From the NCBI RefSeq assembly GCF_030316895.1, contig NZ_JASZYV010000002.1:868001-932000 (forward strand): DNA of 64,000 nucleotides, read 5' to 3'. The DNA comes from Variovorax dokdonensis (GTDB lineage Bacteria; Pseudomonadota; Gammaproteobacteria; Burkholderiales; Burkholderiaceae_C). Shown one piece after another: positions 16,612 through 26,299 of the stretch. The number at the start of each line of letters is the position of its first letter. Position 1 is the first letter of the stretch. Under the pieces are notes generated by a model. The model did not search any database, had not been told where the DNA came from, and saw only the letters and a program-made list of their open reading frames with translations. The position numbers and the translations under genes were made by a program.

Positions 16612-18399
16612 TCAGGCCGCGCTCTGCACGATCCGGTAGCGCGCGCCTGCGCCTTCGGGCTCGGGCGTGAGCGTCCAGCGACGCTGGTGGTGATCGCCCA
16701 CCGCAGCCCGATGCGCGATCGACACCATCGCGCCACCGGCGGCATGCACCTGGGCGGCCAGGCGCTGATAGAGCGTGCGCTCCGCTTGCGCGTCGAGCGC
16801 ACTGGTCGCTTCGTCGGCGAACAACCAGGCCGGCTTCTTCAACAACACGCGGGCGATGGCCAGGCGTTGCTGCTCGCCGCCGGACAGCTTCTGGCTCCAG
16901 GCGTCGCTGTCGTCCAGCCGCAGCGCAAGGTCGGGCAGCAACGCATCTTCGAGGGCTTGGCGCAATAGCGCGTCGCTGTAGTGATCGGCAGGCTCTGGAT
17001 AGGCCAACGCGTCGCGCAGCGTTCCGTCGGGCACGTAGGGGCGCTGCGGAATGAACATCGCGTTCTCGGGCACCTGGGCCCGTCCTTTGGCAAAAGGCCA
17101 GATCCCGGCCAGGGCGCGGAAGAGCGTGGACTTGCCGCTTCCGGAAGGCCCCTGCAGCAGCACGCTGTCACCGGGTTGCACGGACAGGGCGGCGTTGTCG
17201 AGCAAGGTGCTGCCATCGGGCAGGGCGATTGAAAGGCTGTCGGCCTGCAGCGCGGGAGCGCCGCCGGTTGCGGGCATCTGTTCCAGCGCGCCGGCGGTGT
17301 TTGCGTGCGCCTGCATCGCGGCTTCGAAGCTGGTCAGTCGATCGGCGGTGGCGCGCCAGACGGCCACGCGGTCGTAGTTGTCGACGAACCAGCTCAGCGA
17401 ATCCTGAACGCGCCCGAAGGCCGAGTTGACCTGCATCAGCTGCCCCAACTGGATGGCGCCGGAGAAGAAGCGCGGCGCCTGCACGATGAAGGCGAAGATG
17501 ACCGAGGCCTGGCTGAACGAAGCCGTGAAGGCCACAAGGTTCTTCTGCTTCTTGATGAGCTGCAGGTAGTTGCCGAGCACCGCGCCGAATCGCTTGCCCA
17601 GTTGGCCATGCTCCACCTGCGCGCCGCGGTCGAGCGCGATCGCCTCGCTGTACTCGCGCACGCGGACGAGGTGATGCCGGAAGTCGGCCTCGTAGCGCTG
17701 CTGCCGGAAGTTCAGGCCGATCAGCGGCCGGCCGATGTAGTGGGTGATGATGGTGCCGGCAATGCAGTACACCAGTGCCAGCCAGACCATCGAGCCGGCC
17801 ACGGTGAACTCACGGCCGCCCAGCGTGAAGCTGAAGTCGCCCGACAAGCCCCACAGGATGCCGACGAAGCTCACCAGGGTGACCACCGCATTGAGCAGGC
17901 CCATCGACAGGTTCATCGTGTAGTCGGTGAACAGCTGCATGTCTTCCTGGATGCGCTGGTCCGGGTTGTCGGGCGGCGCGTCGAGGTGCTGCGCGTAGCG
18001 GGCCAGTTCGAGCCGGTAGAAGGTGTTGTTGGACATCCAGCGCTGGAGGTAGTTGCGCGTCATCCAGGCGCGCCATTTCAATTGAAGCAGCTGTGTCAGG
18101 TAGAACTTGAGGATCGCCATCACGATGAAGCCGGCGGCGATCCAGCAGAAGACGACGATCTCGCGCCAGAACACGGTCTCGTTCTTTTCCTGCAGCGCGT
18201 CGTAGAAGCGCGCGAACCACTGGTTGTTGAGCACCAGCATGTAGACCGTGCCCAGGTTGAGCGCCACCACCGCCAGCAGCAGCCCGCGCGCCATCCATCG
18301 TTCCTCGGAGCGGAAGTAGGGTGCCGCCAAGCGGCCGATGCGGCGCATCGTCTGCATCAGCGAGGGGTTGGAGGACGTGGTGGAAGCAGATGTGGCCAT
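16612..18399 (-). CDS. SbmA/BacA/YddA-type ABC transporter, permease-ATPase fusion
   Basis: 595 residues. Seen: four to six membrane segments in the first 330 residues, with the family pattern NNQWFARFYDALQEKN (near 60), LQLKWRAWMTRNYLQRWM, and NPDQRIQEDM near 150 that is diagnostic of the SbmA/BacA/peroxisomal ABCD group. The C-terminal ATPase has Walker A GPSGSGKST, signature LSGGEQQRLAIARVLL and Walker B WLFADEATSALD. Unlike SbmA itself it carries its own ATPase, as in YddA and Rv1819c. Possible substrates in this group include peptides and cobalamin; none can be chosen here. It is a single-gene unit, not coupled to its neighbours. Confidence 0.85.
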   Translation of the reverse strand: MATSASTTSSNPSLMQTMRRIGRLAAPYFRSEERWMARGLLLAVVALNLGTVYMLVLNNQWFARFYDALQEKNETVFWREIVVFCWIAAGFIVMAILKFYLTQLLQLKWRAWMTRNYLQRWMSNNTFYRLELARYAQHLDAPPDNPDQRIQEDMQLFTDYTMNLSMGLLNAVVTLVSFVGILWGLSGDFSFTLGGREFTVAGSMVWLALVYCIAGTIITHYIGRPLIGLNFRQQRYEADFRHHLVRVREYSEAIALDRGAQVEHGQLGKRFGAVLGNYLQLIKKQKNLVAFTASFSQASVIFAFIVQAPRFFSGAIQLGQLMQVNSAFGRVQDSLSWFVDNYDRVAVWRATADRLTSFEAAMQAHANTAGALEQMPATGGAPALQADSLSIALPDGSTLLDNAALSVQPGDSVLLQGPSGSGKSTLFRALAGIWPFAKGRAQVPENAMFIPQRPYVPDGTLRDALAYPEPADHYSDALLRQALEDALLPDLALRLDDSDAWSQKLSGGEQQRLAIARVLLKKPAWLFADEATSALDAQAERTLYQRLAAQVHAAGGAMVSIAHRAAVGDHHQRRWTLTPEPEGAGARYRIVQSAA

Positions 18400-18507
18400 G
18401 CCGTGTGTGCTCGCAAGGGTTGCGCCAGGAGCGGCGTTCAGCCGCGCATCGTAGCCGGGTGGGGCTTAAGCGGGACTTAGCGGCGCGCCGCCATAGGGCG
18501 CTTGCGC

Positions 18508-19404
18508 TTACGGGTTGCTGATGCCGCTGGCGACGTGTCCGGCGGGCACGTGGCGTGCCGCTGCGTCCACGTGGCCGGTCTGGTCGTCGAAGAAGAAATC
18601 GGGCTCGAACTCGCGCAGGAACTCGCCCTTGGGCAGCCCGCCCAGGAACATGGCTTCGTCGACGCGGATGTTCCAGGCCATCAGCGTGCGGATGGCGCGC
18701 TCGTGCGCCGGCGCGCTGCGCGCCGTGACCAGTGCGGTGCGGATGCGCATGGACGAGTTGCCCGCCATCTGCAGACGATGCAATGCCATCAGCAAAGGCT
18801 TGAACGGACCTTCGGGCAGCGGCAGTTCGGCCTTGCTCTGCTCGTGCGCCTGGAAAGCGTCGAGGCCTTCGCTCTGGAAGATGCGCTCGGCTTCGTCGCT
18901 GAACAGCACGGCGTCGCCGTCGAAGGCGATGCGGACCTCGTTGGGAAAGGCGTCGCTCGCCTTCACCGATTCGACCAGGACGCGCGCGGCCGGGAAACCC
19001 GCGAGCAGCGCCTCGCGCACGTCGGCGGCGTTGACGGAAAGGAACAGGTGCGCGCGCAAGGCGCGCAGGTAGCCGAAGGGTGGACGCCCCTGAGTAAAGA
19101 CGCCGCGCTGCAGCTTGATGCCGGCGGCGTTGCTGGAACGGAAGATGCGCATGCCCGAGACCGGGTCGTTGCGCGAGAGGATGACGACCTCGACGCGCTG
19201 CACCCCGTCATCGTTGAAGCGCAGGAGCTTTTGCACCAGCGAGTAGGCGATGCCTGGCTGCGCGGGCTGGTCGAGTCGCTCGAACTGCAGGCGCATGTAG
19301 GCCTCGGGGTCGCCAGCCTCGAACAGGCGGTTCTCTTCCTCGAGGTTGAACAGGGCGCGCGAGGAGATCGCGACCACGAGCTTGTCGTCCAGGGTGACGG
19401 GCAT
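18508..19404 (-). CDS. 5'-nucleotidase, cytosolic (NT5C1-like family)
   Basis: 298 residues. Matches the cytosolic 5'-nucleotidase family (PF06189) that dephosphorylates nucleoside monophosphates. Seen: LVVAISSRALFNLEEENRLF at the N-terminus, VILSRNDPVSGMRIFRS, IAFDGDAVLFSDEAERIF in the middle and WNIRVDEAMFLGGLPKGEFL towards the end, all typical of the family. The start at 19404 (MPVTLDDK) is chosen because the upstream extension of the frame has no protein-like character. No signal peptide. It stands alone, divergent from the enoyl-CoA hydratase gene across 190 bases. Confidence 0.86.
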   Translation of the reverse strand: MPVTLDDKLVVAISSRALFNLEEENRLFEAGDPEAYMRLQFERLDQPAQPGIAYSLVQKLLRFNDDGVQRVEVVILSRNDPVSGMRIFRSSNAAGIKLQRGVFTQGRPPFGYLRALRAHLFLSVNAADVREALLAGFPAARVLVESVKASDAFPNEVRIAFDGDAVLFSDEAERIFQSEGLDAFQAHEQSKAELPLPEGPFKPLLMALHRLQMAGNSSMRIRTALVTARSAPAHERAIRTLMAWNIRVDEAMFLGGLPKGEFLREFEPDFFFDDQTGHVDAAARHVPAGHVASGISNP

Positions 19405-19594
19405 GGCTACGGCTGAGGTGAATGCGCTGCGAAAGGAATCCGGTACCGACGCGCATTGTCGCCCGTGAACCGGGGCGCAGCGCGCCGCCGTCGAGGCTCG
19501 AAGGTGACAGCGGGGGCGCTCACCTTGGGTCAACATCGTGGCGAGCGGCTCTTCGACACGGGGCTGCCATCGCCGTCACAGCCAAGGAGACCGA

Positions 19595-20428
19595 ATGACC
19601 GCCCAAGCCCGAAGCCTGGACACCGGCACGCCAGAACTCGTCGCCGAACTCGAGGAGGGAGTGCTTACCCTGACGTTGAACCGACCCCAGGCGCGCAATG
19701 CGATGTCGCGCGCCATGAACATGGCCCTGGCACGCCAGTTGGCGTCGGCGGAACTCGACCCCGAGGTGCGCTGCATCGTACTCACCGGCGCTGGCCAGGG
19801 CTTTTGCGCGGGCGGCGACGTGAAGGGCATGGCCGCCGCGGGTGACGGCACGGTGGGGCCGCGCACCATCGACGAGGCGATCCACCTGCAACGCCTGAAT
19901 CAGCGCGAGACGGCAGGCCGCCTGTTTCGCATGCCCAAGCCGACGCTGGCGGCGCTGCCAGGCCCGGCGGCTGGTGCCGGCCTGTCGCTCGCGCTCGCCT
20001 GCGACCTGCGCATCATGGCCAGCCACGCGATCATGACGACCGCCTTCGCGCGTGTCGGCTTCTCCGGCGACTACGGTGGCACCTACTTCATGACGCAGCT
20101 GGTGGGCTCAGCCAAGGCGCGCGAGCTGTACTTTCTTTCCGAGCGCGTCAGTGCCGACGAGGCCCTGCGCCTGGGCTTGGCCAACTGGGTCTGCCCGCCG
20201 GAGGAACTGGCCGAGCGCACCCGCACCGTTGCCAAACGCCTGGCCGCCGGCCCCACCGTCGCCTATCGCTACATGAAGGAAAACCTGAACCGCGCGATGG
20301 CAGGCGATGTGGAGGACTGCATGGACCTGGAGGCCACCCATCACATCCATTGCGGCCAGACCGAGGACCACAAGGAAGCGGCTCGCGCCTTCGTCGACAA
20401 GCGCGAACCGGTGTTCCGGGGGCGTTGA
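19595..20428 (+). CDS. Enoyl-CoA hydratase/isomerase family protein
   Basis: 277 residues of the crotonase fold. Seen: NRPQARNAMSRAM near residue 30, the oxyanion-hole segment GAGQGFCAGGDVKGMA near 65, a second one around PGPAAGAGLSLALACDLRIM near 130, and AFARVGFSGDYGGTYF, where the position of the catalytic Glu seen in true hydratases is Asp (SGDYGG). Strong ribosome binding site AAGGAGA four bases upstream of the ATG. Likely a fatty or aromatic acyl-CoA hydratase or isomerase; the substrate is not predictable. It is a single gene, ending 21 bases before the convergent gspF stop. Confidence 0.87.
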   Translation: MTAQARSLDTGTPELVAELEEGVLTLTLNRPQARNAMSRAMNMALARQLASAELDPEVRCIVLTGAGQGFCAGGDVKGMAAAGDGTVGPRTIDEAIHLQRLNQRETAGRLFRMPKPTLAALPGPAAGAGLSLALACDLRIMASHAIMTTAFARVGFSGDYGGTYFMTQLVGSAKARELYFLSERVSADEALRLGLANWVCPPEELAERTRTVAKRLAAGPTVAYRYMKENLNRAMAGDVEDCMDLEATHHIHCGQTEDHKEAARAFVDKREPVFRGR

Positions 20429-20449
20429 CCCGCAGAAGCCGCCGGCGCC

Positions 20450-21682
20450 TTATTTGACGAACTGGTTGAGCTGGATGATGGGCAGCAGCACGGCCAGCAC
20501 GATCATCATCACCACCACGCCCATCGCGACGATGAGCAGCGGCTCGAGGATGGTGGCCAGGTGCATCGCGCGGCGCTGCACTTCGGCGCCCAGCTGGTTG
20601 GCGGCGCGCTGCAGCATCTCGGGCAGTTGGCCCGTCTGCTCGCCCAGACGCGCGAACATCGCGACCAGGCCCGGGAAGCGCTTCTTCTGCGCCAGGGCCG
20701 ATGCCAGGGGCGCACCCTCGCGCACCAGCACCAGCGCGTCCATCGCGTCGGCACGAAGCTGGCGGTTGCTCAGCGTCTCGGACGCGGCCTGCAACGCGCG
20801 CAGGATGGGCACGCCGGCGGCGGCCAGCATGGCCAGGGTGCTGGAAAAGCGCGCCGCGTTGTAGCCGCGCGCCAGTCGCCCCACCATCGGCAGGCGCAAC
20901 CAGAATGCGTCGAACTTGAGCGCGATGGACTCCTGCGCCAGCGCGACGCGCGCGCCGATGACGGCGATGATGATGCCGCCAAGCATCAACCAGCCGTGTT
21001 CGCGGATCATGGCGCTGAGCGACAGCATCACGGCCGTGATGGTGGGCAGGGCCCGCTTGGTGCCGGCAAAGACGTTGGCCACCTGCGGCACCACGTAGCT
21101 CATCAGGAAGATGACGATGGCAATGGCCACCACCGTGACGATCGCCGGATAGAGCGCGGCGCCGACGAGCTTCTGTTGCAGGGCCTGACGTTGTTCCAGG
21201 TCGTCGGCCAGGCGCTCCAGCACCAGCGAGAGGTTGCCGCTTTGCTCGCCAGCACCGACCACGGCGGTGTAGATGGTCGAGAACTCGCGCGGATGGCTGG
21301 ACAAGGCGCGCGCAAAGGACGAGCCGGCATTGACTTCGGCACGCAGCGAGGCCACCAGGTTGCGCTGCGCCTCGTCCTCGGCTTCATCGGTCAGGGCGGT
21401 GAGCGCGCGCTCCAACGGCAGCCCTGCAGCCATGAGGCCGGCGAGCTGGCGCGTCCAGACGGCCAGCATGGTGCTGTTGAAGGCGCGGCTGCCGCCCATC
21501 CAGCGTCGCCAGCCGCTGCCGGATGGTGCGTGCTTGGCGTCGCCTGCAACTGGCGTCACCGACAGCGGAATCAGCGCCTGAGCGCGCAACAGACCGCGTG
21601 CGGCGCGCGCAGTGTCGGCTTCCAGGACGCCCTTGCGCGGCTGGCCCCGGGCGTCGATGGCTTCGAAGGAATAGGCGGGCAT
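20450..21682 (-). CDS. gspF: Type II secretion inner-membrane protein GspF
   Basis: 410 residues. Platform protein that links the ATPase to pseudopilus assembly. Seen: N-terminal YSFEAIDARGQPRKGVLEAD, two tandem T2SSF domains (about 70-190 and 275-395) with FARALSSHPREFSTIYTAVV and GEQSGNLSLVLERLADDLE in the first and their counterparts GLVAMFARLGEQTGQLPEML in the second, and three membrane segments (near 170, 220 and the C-terminus). Length equals E. coli and Pseudomonas GspF. Last gene of the leftward gsp run, 19 bases after gspE. Confidence 0.95.
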   Translation of the reverse strand: MPAYSFEAIDARGQPRKGVLEADTARAARGLLRAQALIPLSVTPVAGDAKHAPSGSGWRRWMGGSRAFNSTMLAVWTRQLAGLMAAGLPLERALTALTDEAEDEAQRNLVASLRAEVNAGSSFARALSSHPREFSTIYTAVVGAGEQSGNLSLVLERLADDLEQRQALQQKLVGAALYPAIVTVVAIAIVIFLMSYVVPQVANVFAGTKRALPTITAVMLSLSAMIREHGWLMLGGIIIAVIGARVALAQESIALKFDAFWLRLPMVGRLARGYNAARFSSTLAMLAAAGVPILRALQAASETLSNRQLRADAMDALVLVREGAPLASALAQKKRFPGLVAMFARLGEQTGQLPEMLQRAANQLGAEVQRRAMHLATILEPLLIVAMGVVVMMIVLAVLLPIIQLNQFVK

Positions 21683-21701
21683 GGGTGCGTGCGGGCAGGG
21701 T

Positions 21702-23093
21702 CTAGTCGCGCGTTACGCGCAGCAGTTCGGCGCGCGAGGTGATGCCTTCCTGCACCAGCCGCTCGCCGTCCTCGCGCATCGAACGCAGTCCGCCCTTTTC
21801 CGCGGCGGCGAAGATCTGGGTTTCGGGCGCGCCGCTGTGCACCAGCGACTGCACCGTGGCGTCGGCCACCAGCAATTCGAAGATGCCGGTGCGGCCCTGA
21901 TAGCCCGAACTGCCGCAGGTCTCGCAGCCGCTGCCTTGGCAGACGGGGCAGATCTTGCGCACCAGGCGCTGCGCCAGCACACCAAGAAGAGAAGAGCTGA
22001 GCAGGAAGGGCTCGACGCCCATGTCGGTCAGTCGCGTGATGGCGCTCACCGAATCGTTCGTGTGCAGCGTGGCCAGCACCAGGTGGCCCGTGAGCGAGGC
22101 CTGGATGGCGATCTGCGCGGTCTCGAAATCTCGGATCTCGCCGATCATGATCACGTCCGGATCCTGGCGCAGGATCGCGCGCAGGGCCTTGGCGAACGTC
22201 AGGTCGATCTTCGGGTTGACCTGAGTCTGGCCGATGCCCGGCAACTCGTATTCGATGGGGTCTTCCACCGTCATGATGTTGCTGTGGCTGGAATCGAGCC
22301 GGGCCAGCGCCGCATACAGCGTGGTGGTCTTGCCGGAGCCGGTGGGGCCGGTCACGAGGATGATGCCGTGCGGCTGGGCGATCAGGCGCTCGAAGCGCGT
22401 CAGCGTGTCGCCGAGCATGCCCACTGCTTCCAGCGTGAGACGGTCCTCGTTCTTGTCCAGCAGGCGCAGCACCGCGCGCTCGCCGTGGGCCGAGGGCAGG
22501 GTGGAGACGCGCACGTCGACCGCCCGCGTGCCGATGCGCAGCGAGATGCGCCCGTCCTGGGGCAGGCGCTTCTCGGCGATGTCGAGGTCGGCCATGATCT
22601 TCAGCCGCGAGATCAGGGCTGCATGCAGTGCGCGGTTTGGCCGGACGATTTCGCGCAGGTCGCCGTCGATGCGAAAGCGCACGCACGATGTGCGTTCGTA
22701 GGGTTCGATGTGAATATCGCTCGCACCATCGCGCGCCGCCTGCGTGAGCAAGGCATTGAGCATGCGGATGATGGGCGCGTCGCCTGCGGATTCGAGCAGG
22801 TCTTCCACCGCGGGAAGCTCTTGCATCATGCGCGAGAGGTCGGCATCGCTTTGCACTTCGCTCACGATGGCGGCGGCATTCGATTCGCCCTGGGCGTAAG
22901 CCACGCTGATGCGATGCGCCAGTTCGGCCGGCGGCATCACTTCGACGGCGCTGACGTGGTACTTGCGCATGACCTCGCCCAGGCCGCTCCTGGCCGGCAC
23001 GGTGGGCATGCGCAGCAGCAGTTCGCCGCTGTCGGTTTCTTCCAGCAGCAGCTGCTGGCTGCGGGCGAAGGCGTAGGGAAGCGGGTAGCGCAT
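21702..23093 (-). CDS. gspE: Type II secretion ATPase GspE
   Basis: 463 residues. Cytoplasmic hexameric ATPase driving the pseudopilus. Seen: an N-terminal domain (1-150), Walker A GPTGSGKTTT, Asp box with EDPIEYELPGIGQTQV, Walker B DVIMIGEIRD, His box LATLHTNDS, and the zinc-binding tetracysteine CPVCQGSGCETCGSSG near residue 395. The start at 23093 (MRYPLPYA) is chosen because the frame upstream runs into gspD and has no GspE character; this is slightly shorter than the usual 490-500 because the N1 subdomain is small. It starts 25 bases after the gspD stop. Confidence 0.95.
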   Translation of the reverse strand: MRYPLPYAFARSQQLLLEETDSGELLLRMPTVPARSGLGEVMRKYHVSAVEVMPPAELAHRISVAYAQGESNAAAIVSEVQSDADLSRMMQELPAVEDLLESAGDAPIIRMLNALLTQAARDGASDIHIEPYERTSCVRFRIDGDLREIVRPNRALHAALISRLKIMADLDIAEKRLPQDGRISLRIGTRAVDVRVSTLPSAHGERAVLRLLDKNEDRLTLEAVGMLGDTLTRFERLIAQPHGIILVTGPTGSGKTTTLYAALARLDSSHSNIMTVEDPIEYELPGIGQTQVNPKIDLTFAKALRAILRQDPDVIMIGEIRDFETAQIAIQASLTGHLVLATLHTNDSVSAITRLTDMGVEPFLLSSSLLGVLAQRLVRKICPVCQGSGCETCGSSGYQGRTGIFELLVADATVQSLVHSGAPETQIFAAAEKGGLRSMREDGERLVQEGITSRAELLRVTRD

Positions 23094-23118
23094 GGCAGTG
23101 GGCGAGGTCGGTTCGGCG

Positions 23119-25485
23119 TCAGGGCAGCTCGCGCGCGCTGGCCGGGTCGGCCGTCGGGGGCAGCGCGCCCTTGAGCGGGCTTGGGCCCAGCGACGGCTCC
23201 AGCGGCGCGATGGGCGGCGGCACCAGGCGCGTGCCTTCGATGCGGCGGTCGTTGTTGCTTGACTTGGCGGCATTCGACTGCGTCGGTGCCGGCGTGGGCG
23301 GCGGCAACGGCATGGGCGGCAGCATCGGCGCGTCCTTCACGTTGCGCAGGAAGATCTGATCCGCATCCGGCTGCACGCGCGACTGGATGGAGCGCAGCGC
23401 TTCGTAGCGGTCGTAGGCGAGCACGTTGCTGGTGTTGTTTTCGCGGATCACGACGGGGCGCAGGAACACCATCAGGTTGGTCTTGGTGCGTGTGCGCGCC
23501 TCGTTGCGGAACAGCGCGCCAACGACCGGAATGTCGCCTGCCAGCGGAACCTTGTCGGTCGTGTTGGAGTATTCGTCCTGCAGCAGACCGCCCAGCAAAA
23601 TGACGTTACCGTCGTCTACGACGACGCTCGATTCGATCGCGCGCTTGTTCGTGGTGGGGCCATAGGCGTTGTTCAGGGTGCCGCCCTGGATGGTCGAGAC
23701 CTCCTGGAATATCTGCAGCTTGACGGTGTTGTCCTCGTTGATGGTCGGGCGCACTCTGAGGGTCAGGCCCACGTCCTTGCGCTCCACCGTCGTGAATGGG
23801 TTGACCGTGTTGCCGATCCCGCTGGTGTTCGTGTACGTGCCGGTCGGAAACGGCGCGTTCTGGCCGACGACGATCTTCGCCTCCTCGTTGTCCAGCGTGA
23901 TCAGATTCGGTGTCGAGAGGATGTTGGCCTCATCGTTGGATTGCAGGAAGTTCGCCAGGAAGCCAAGCACATTCTGTCCATTGATCGTGGCGCCGATGCC
24001 AATGTTCAGGCCCTGCGACGGCGCGCCGGAAGCCGTGCCATTGCCCAGACTCAGGTTGAGGATGTTGGCGCCCGTCACGCTCGAATTGAAGCCGGCGTAC
24101 TGGTTGTCCTTGCCACCAAGCAGCCCTTGCCACTGGATGCCGAACTGGGCGGCCTTGTCGGCCCGGACTTCGGCGATCAGTGCCTCCACCATCACTTGCG
24201 CGCGCCGGCTGTCGAGGCGATCGATCACGGCGCGCAGCTGCCGGTATTGCGGCTCCGACGCGGTGATGATCAGCGAGTTGGTGGACGGGTCTGCCTGCAC
24301 CTGGCCGCCGGTCGACGGTTGGTTGGCGTTGTTGAGCGGTGAAGTGGCCGCCGAGCTTGCGCCAAACGAGGAGGAGGAATTGCCGCTCATGCCCTGCAAG
24401 GCAGAGTTGAGCATCGACGATTGTCCTTGGGTCGACGAGGCCGAAGCCGCGCCGCCGCCGGCCACTCCCATCGATCCGGACTGCGAATTCTTCGGATCTG
24501 CGGCGATGGCGGCGCGCAGCGTCTGTGCCAATCTGACGGCGTCCGCGTTCTTCAGGTAGACCACGTAGATGTTGCCGGCTTCGCCGTTGCCCGTCTCGAC
24601 GGGGGGACGGTCGAGCTTGTCGATCAGCGTGCGAACCAGTTGCGCGCGAGCAGGATTGGCGGCGCGCATGATGATGGCGTTGCTGCGCGGATCGGCCATC
24701 AGCGTGGTGCGGAACGAGGCGTCGACCTGTCCTGGTGCACCGCCCGGGCGGCCTCCGCCAGGGCCACCTGGGACAGCGCCGCTGCTGCCGCCTTCGATCA
24801 ACTGGTAGACCAGCGGCACCAGGTCCGACGCGATCGAGTGACGCAATTGGATCACCTCGACCTCGGATGCATTGGGCACGTCGAGCGCGGCAATGATGCG
24901 GGCCAGCCGGTTCATGTTGGTCGCGTAGTCGGTGATGACCAGCGAGTTGTTGCCCGGGTTGACGTTGATGGTGTTGTTGGGAGCGATCAGCGGCCGCAGC
25001 ACTGGCAGCAGGTTGTTGGGCGACTCGTAGTTGAGCTTGAACACCTGCGTGATGATCTGGCTGCCACCCACTCGCTCGGTGGCGCTGGTGGAGGTGGTGA
25101 CCGTGTTGGACTGCAGCTTGGCCTCGGCCTCGGGAACGATCTTGTAGAGGCCTTCCGATTCGACGATCGCAAAGCCCTGAAGGCGCAGCGTGGAGGCGAA
25201 CTGGTTGAATGCTGCAGCCGGCGACACCGCGCGGTCGGTGATCAGGGTGATGTTGCCCTTCACCCTTGGATCGACCACCACGTCCCGTCCGGTCACCACG
25301 GCCATGGTGCGGGCGACGGCTTCGATCTCGGCATTGGTGAAGTTCAATGTGATCGGCTCGCCGCGTCGCGGGGCCGGATTTTGCGCCTGGGCCGGCACCG
25401 TGCCCAGCGCAGCGAGCATCACCATCTGCGCGGCAATGGTCAGCGTGGCCAGGCGCATGCGGTTCGATGTGGAGGAAAGCTTCAT
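23119..25485 (-). CDS. gspD: Type II secretion outer-membrane secretin GspD
   Basis: 788 residues. Forms the outer-membrane channel. Seen: signal peptide with cleavage after AQA near residue 35, N0 domain (ITLNFTNAEIEAVARTMAVV), N1-N3 domains, a Gly/Ser/Ala-rich stretch around 330-400, and the secretin core with VMVEALIAEV, NILSTPNLITLDNEEAKIVV and VILGGLLQDEYSNTTDKVP. C-terminal tail is rich in Pro (LPPMPLPPPTPAPT). ATG 25485 is preferred; a TTG at 25494 would add three residues and overlap the gspN stop. It lies between gspN and gspE, an order found in this family of bacteria. Confidence 0.95.
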   Translation of the reverse strand: MKLSSTSNRMRLATLTIAAQMVMLAALGTVPAQAQNPAPRRGEPITLNFTNAEIEAVARTMAVVTGRDVVVDPRVKGNITLITDRAVSPAAAFNQFASTLRLQGFAIVESEGLYKIVPEAEAKLQSNTVTTSTSATERVGGSQIITQVFKLNYESPNNLLPVLRPLIAPNNTINVNPGNNSLVITDYATNMNRLARIIAALDVPNASEVEVIQLRHSIASDLVPLVYQLIEGGSSGAVPGGPGGGRPGGAPGQVDASFRTTLMADPRSNAIIMRAANPARAQLVRTLIDKLDRPPVETGNGEAGNIYVVYLKNADAVRLAQTLRAAIAADPKNSQSGSMGVAGGGAASASSTQGQSSMLNSALQGMSGNSSSSFGASSAATSPLNNANQPSTGGQVQADPSTNSLIITASEPQYRQLRAVIDRLDSRRAQVMVEALIAEVRADKAAQFGIQWQGLLGGKDNQYAGFNSSVTGANILNLSLGNGTASGAPSQGLNIGIGATINGQNVLGFLANFLQSNDEANILSTPNLITLDNEEAKIVVGQNAPFPTGTYTNTSGIGNTVNPFTTVERKDVGLTLRVRPTINEDNTVKLQIFQEVSTIQGGTLNNAYGPTTNKRAIESSVVVDDGNVILLGGLLQDEYSNTTDKVPLAGDIPVVGALFRNEARTRTKTNLMVFLRPVVIRENNTSNVLAYDRYEALRSIQSRVQPDADQIFLRNVKDAPMLPPMPLPPPTPAPTQSNAAKSSNNDRRIEGTRLVPPPIAPLEPSLGPSPLKGALPPTADPASARELP

Positions 25486-25490
25486 GTGGA

Positions 25491-26297
25491 TCAACCCAGG
25501 GTGATGATCGAGCGCGCGCCGTCGCGCCGCCCGATGATGTTCAAGAGATTGGACAGGGCGTCTTCGCGCCCAGGGGCGGCACTTGCTTCGCCGGAAAAGC
25601 GCATTGCCTGTCCGTTCCAGCGGCCGGTGCCCGACAGCCGCAAGCTGCCGTCGCGCGTGGTGACGATCATGCTGGAGGCGTTGCCGCCATCGAGCACGAC
25701 GCGATAGCTGCCCATGGGGCGCAACGTCGACAGGCTCGATGAGATGTCGGTGGCGTCGAGCGTGGCTCGCCCGTCGAAGGAAAGCGTTCGACCTCGAAAC
25801 GCCAGCGACAGGTTCTGGGTGCTCAGGTCGAGCACGCCTTCAAGCCTGAGCGTATTGAACGGAGCCCCGAAGCCCGTCAGCAACCCCGCAGGCCAGCGGG
25901 AGCTGCCATCGACCAGTTGCAGGTGAATGCCGTCGGCGCCCGGCCGAATCTTGACGCCCATCGGAGTCGACGTGCAGCAGGAAAGGTCAAGTTGCGCCGA
26001 CAGTCCACGCCAGTCAGGGCGAAGGCGCCAGCCCACCACGCCAGGCAGCGAGATGGCATCGGCGCCGCCCACGCCGCTGGCGAACACGACGTTGCCCGAG
26101 CCGTTCCAGACGGTGCCTCGCGGATTGAGGATCAGCAGGTGTCCTTGGGTCTGCACGCGCAGCAATTGAGCCAGCCAGCGCGCCGGCGCAGAAAGCGTCA
26201 ACGTGACCAAGCCGCCCAGCAACACGCCGAGAAGCGCCCAGCGCCAGCCCTGGCGGCGCTCTGCGGGGATGAGCGGTCGAAGCGATCGCTTGGCCAT
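25491..26297 (-). CDS. gspN: Type II secretion protein GspN
   Basis: 268 residues. Inner-membrane protein with one membrane segment (about 18-38, WALLGVLLGGLVTLTLSAPA) and a periplasmic domain. Seen: LLILNPRGTVWNGSGNVVF near residue 65 and GRWNGQAMRFSGEASAAPGRED near 230, both typical of GspN, a non-essential component of unclear role. The start at 26297 (MAKRSLRP) is the first plausible Met; the upstream extension is a frame inside gspM. It begins 2 bases after gspM ends. Confidence 0.88.
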   Translation of the reverse strand: MAKRSLRPLIPAERRQGWRWALLGVLLGGLVTLTLSAPARWLAQLLRVQTQGHLLILNPRGTVWNGSGNVVFASGVGGADAISLPGVVGWRLRPDWRGLSAQLDLSCCTSTPMGVKIRPGADGIHLQLVDGSSRWPAGLLTGFGAPFNTLRLEGVLDLSTQNLSLAFRGRTLSFDGRATLDATDISSSLSTLRPMGSYRVVLDGGNASSMIVTTRDGSLRLSGTGRWNGQAMRFSGEASAAPGREDALSNLLNIIGRRDGARSIITLG

Positions 26298-26299
26298 GC

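Noticed and set aside
17305..18480. 391-codon plus-strand frame opposite the SbmA-like gene
   Set aside because: Same shadow effect; rich in His, Gln and Val without a motif, and the minus strand protein is well supported.
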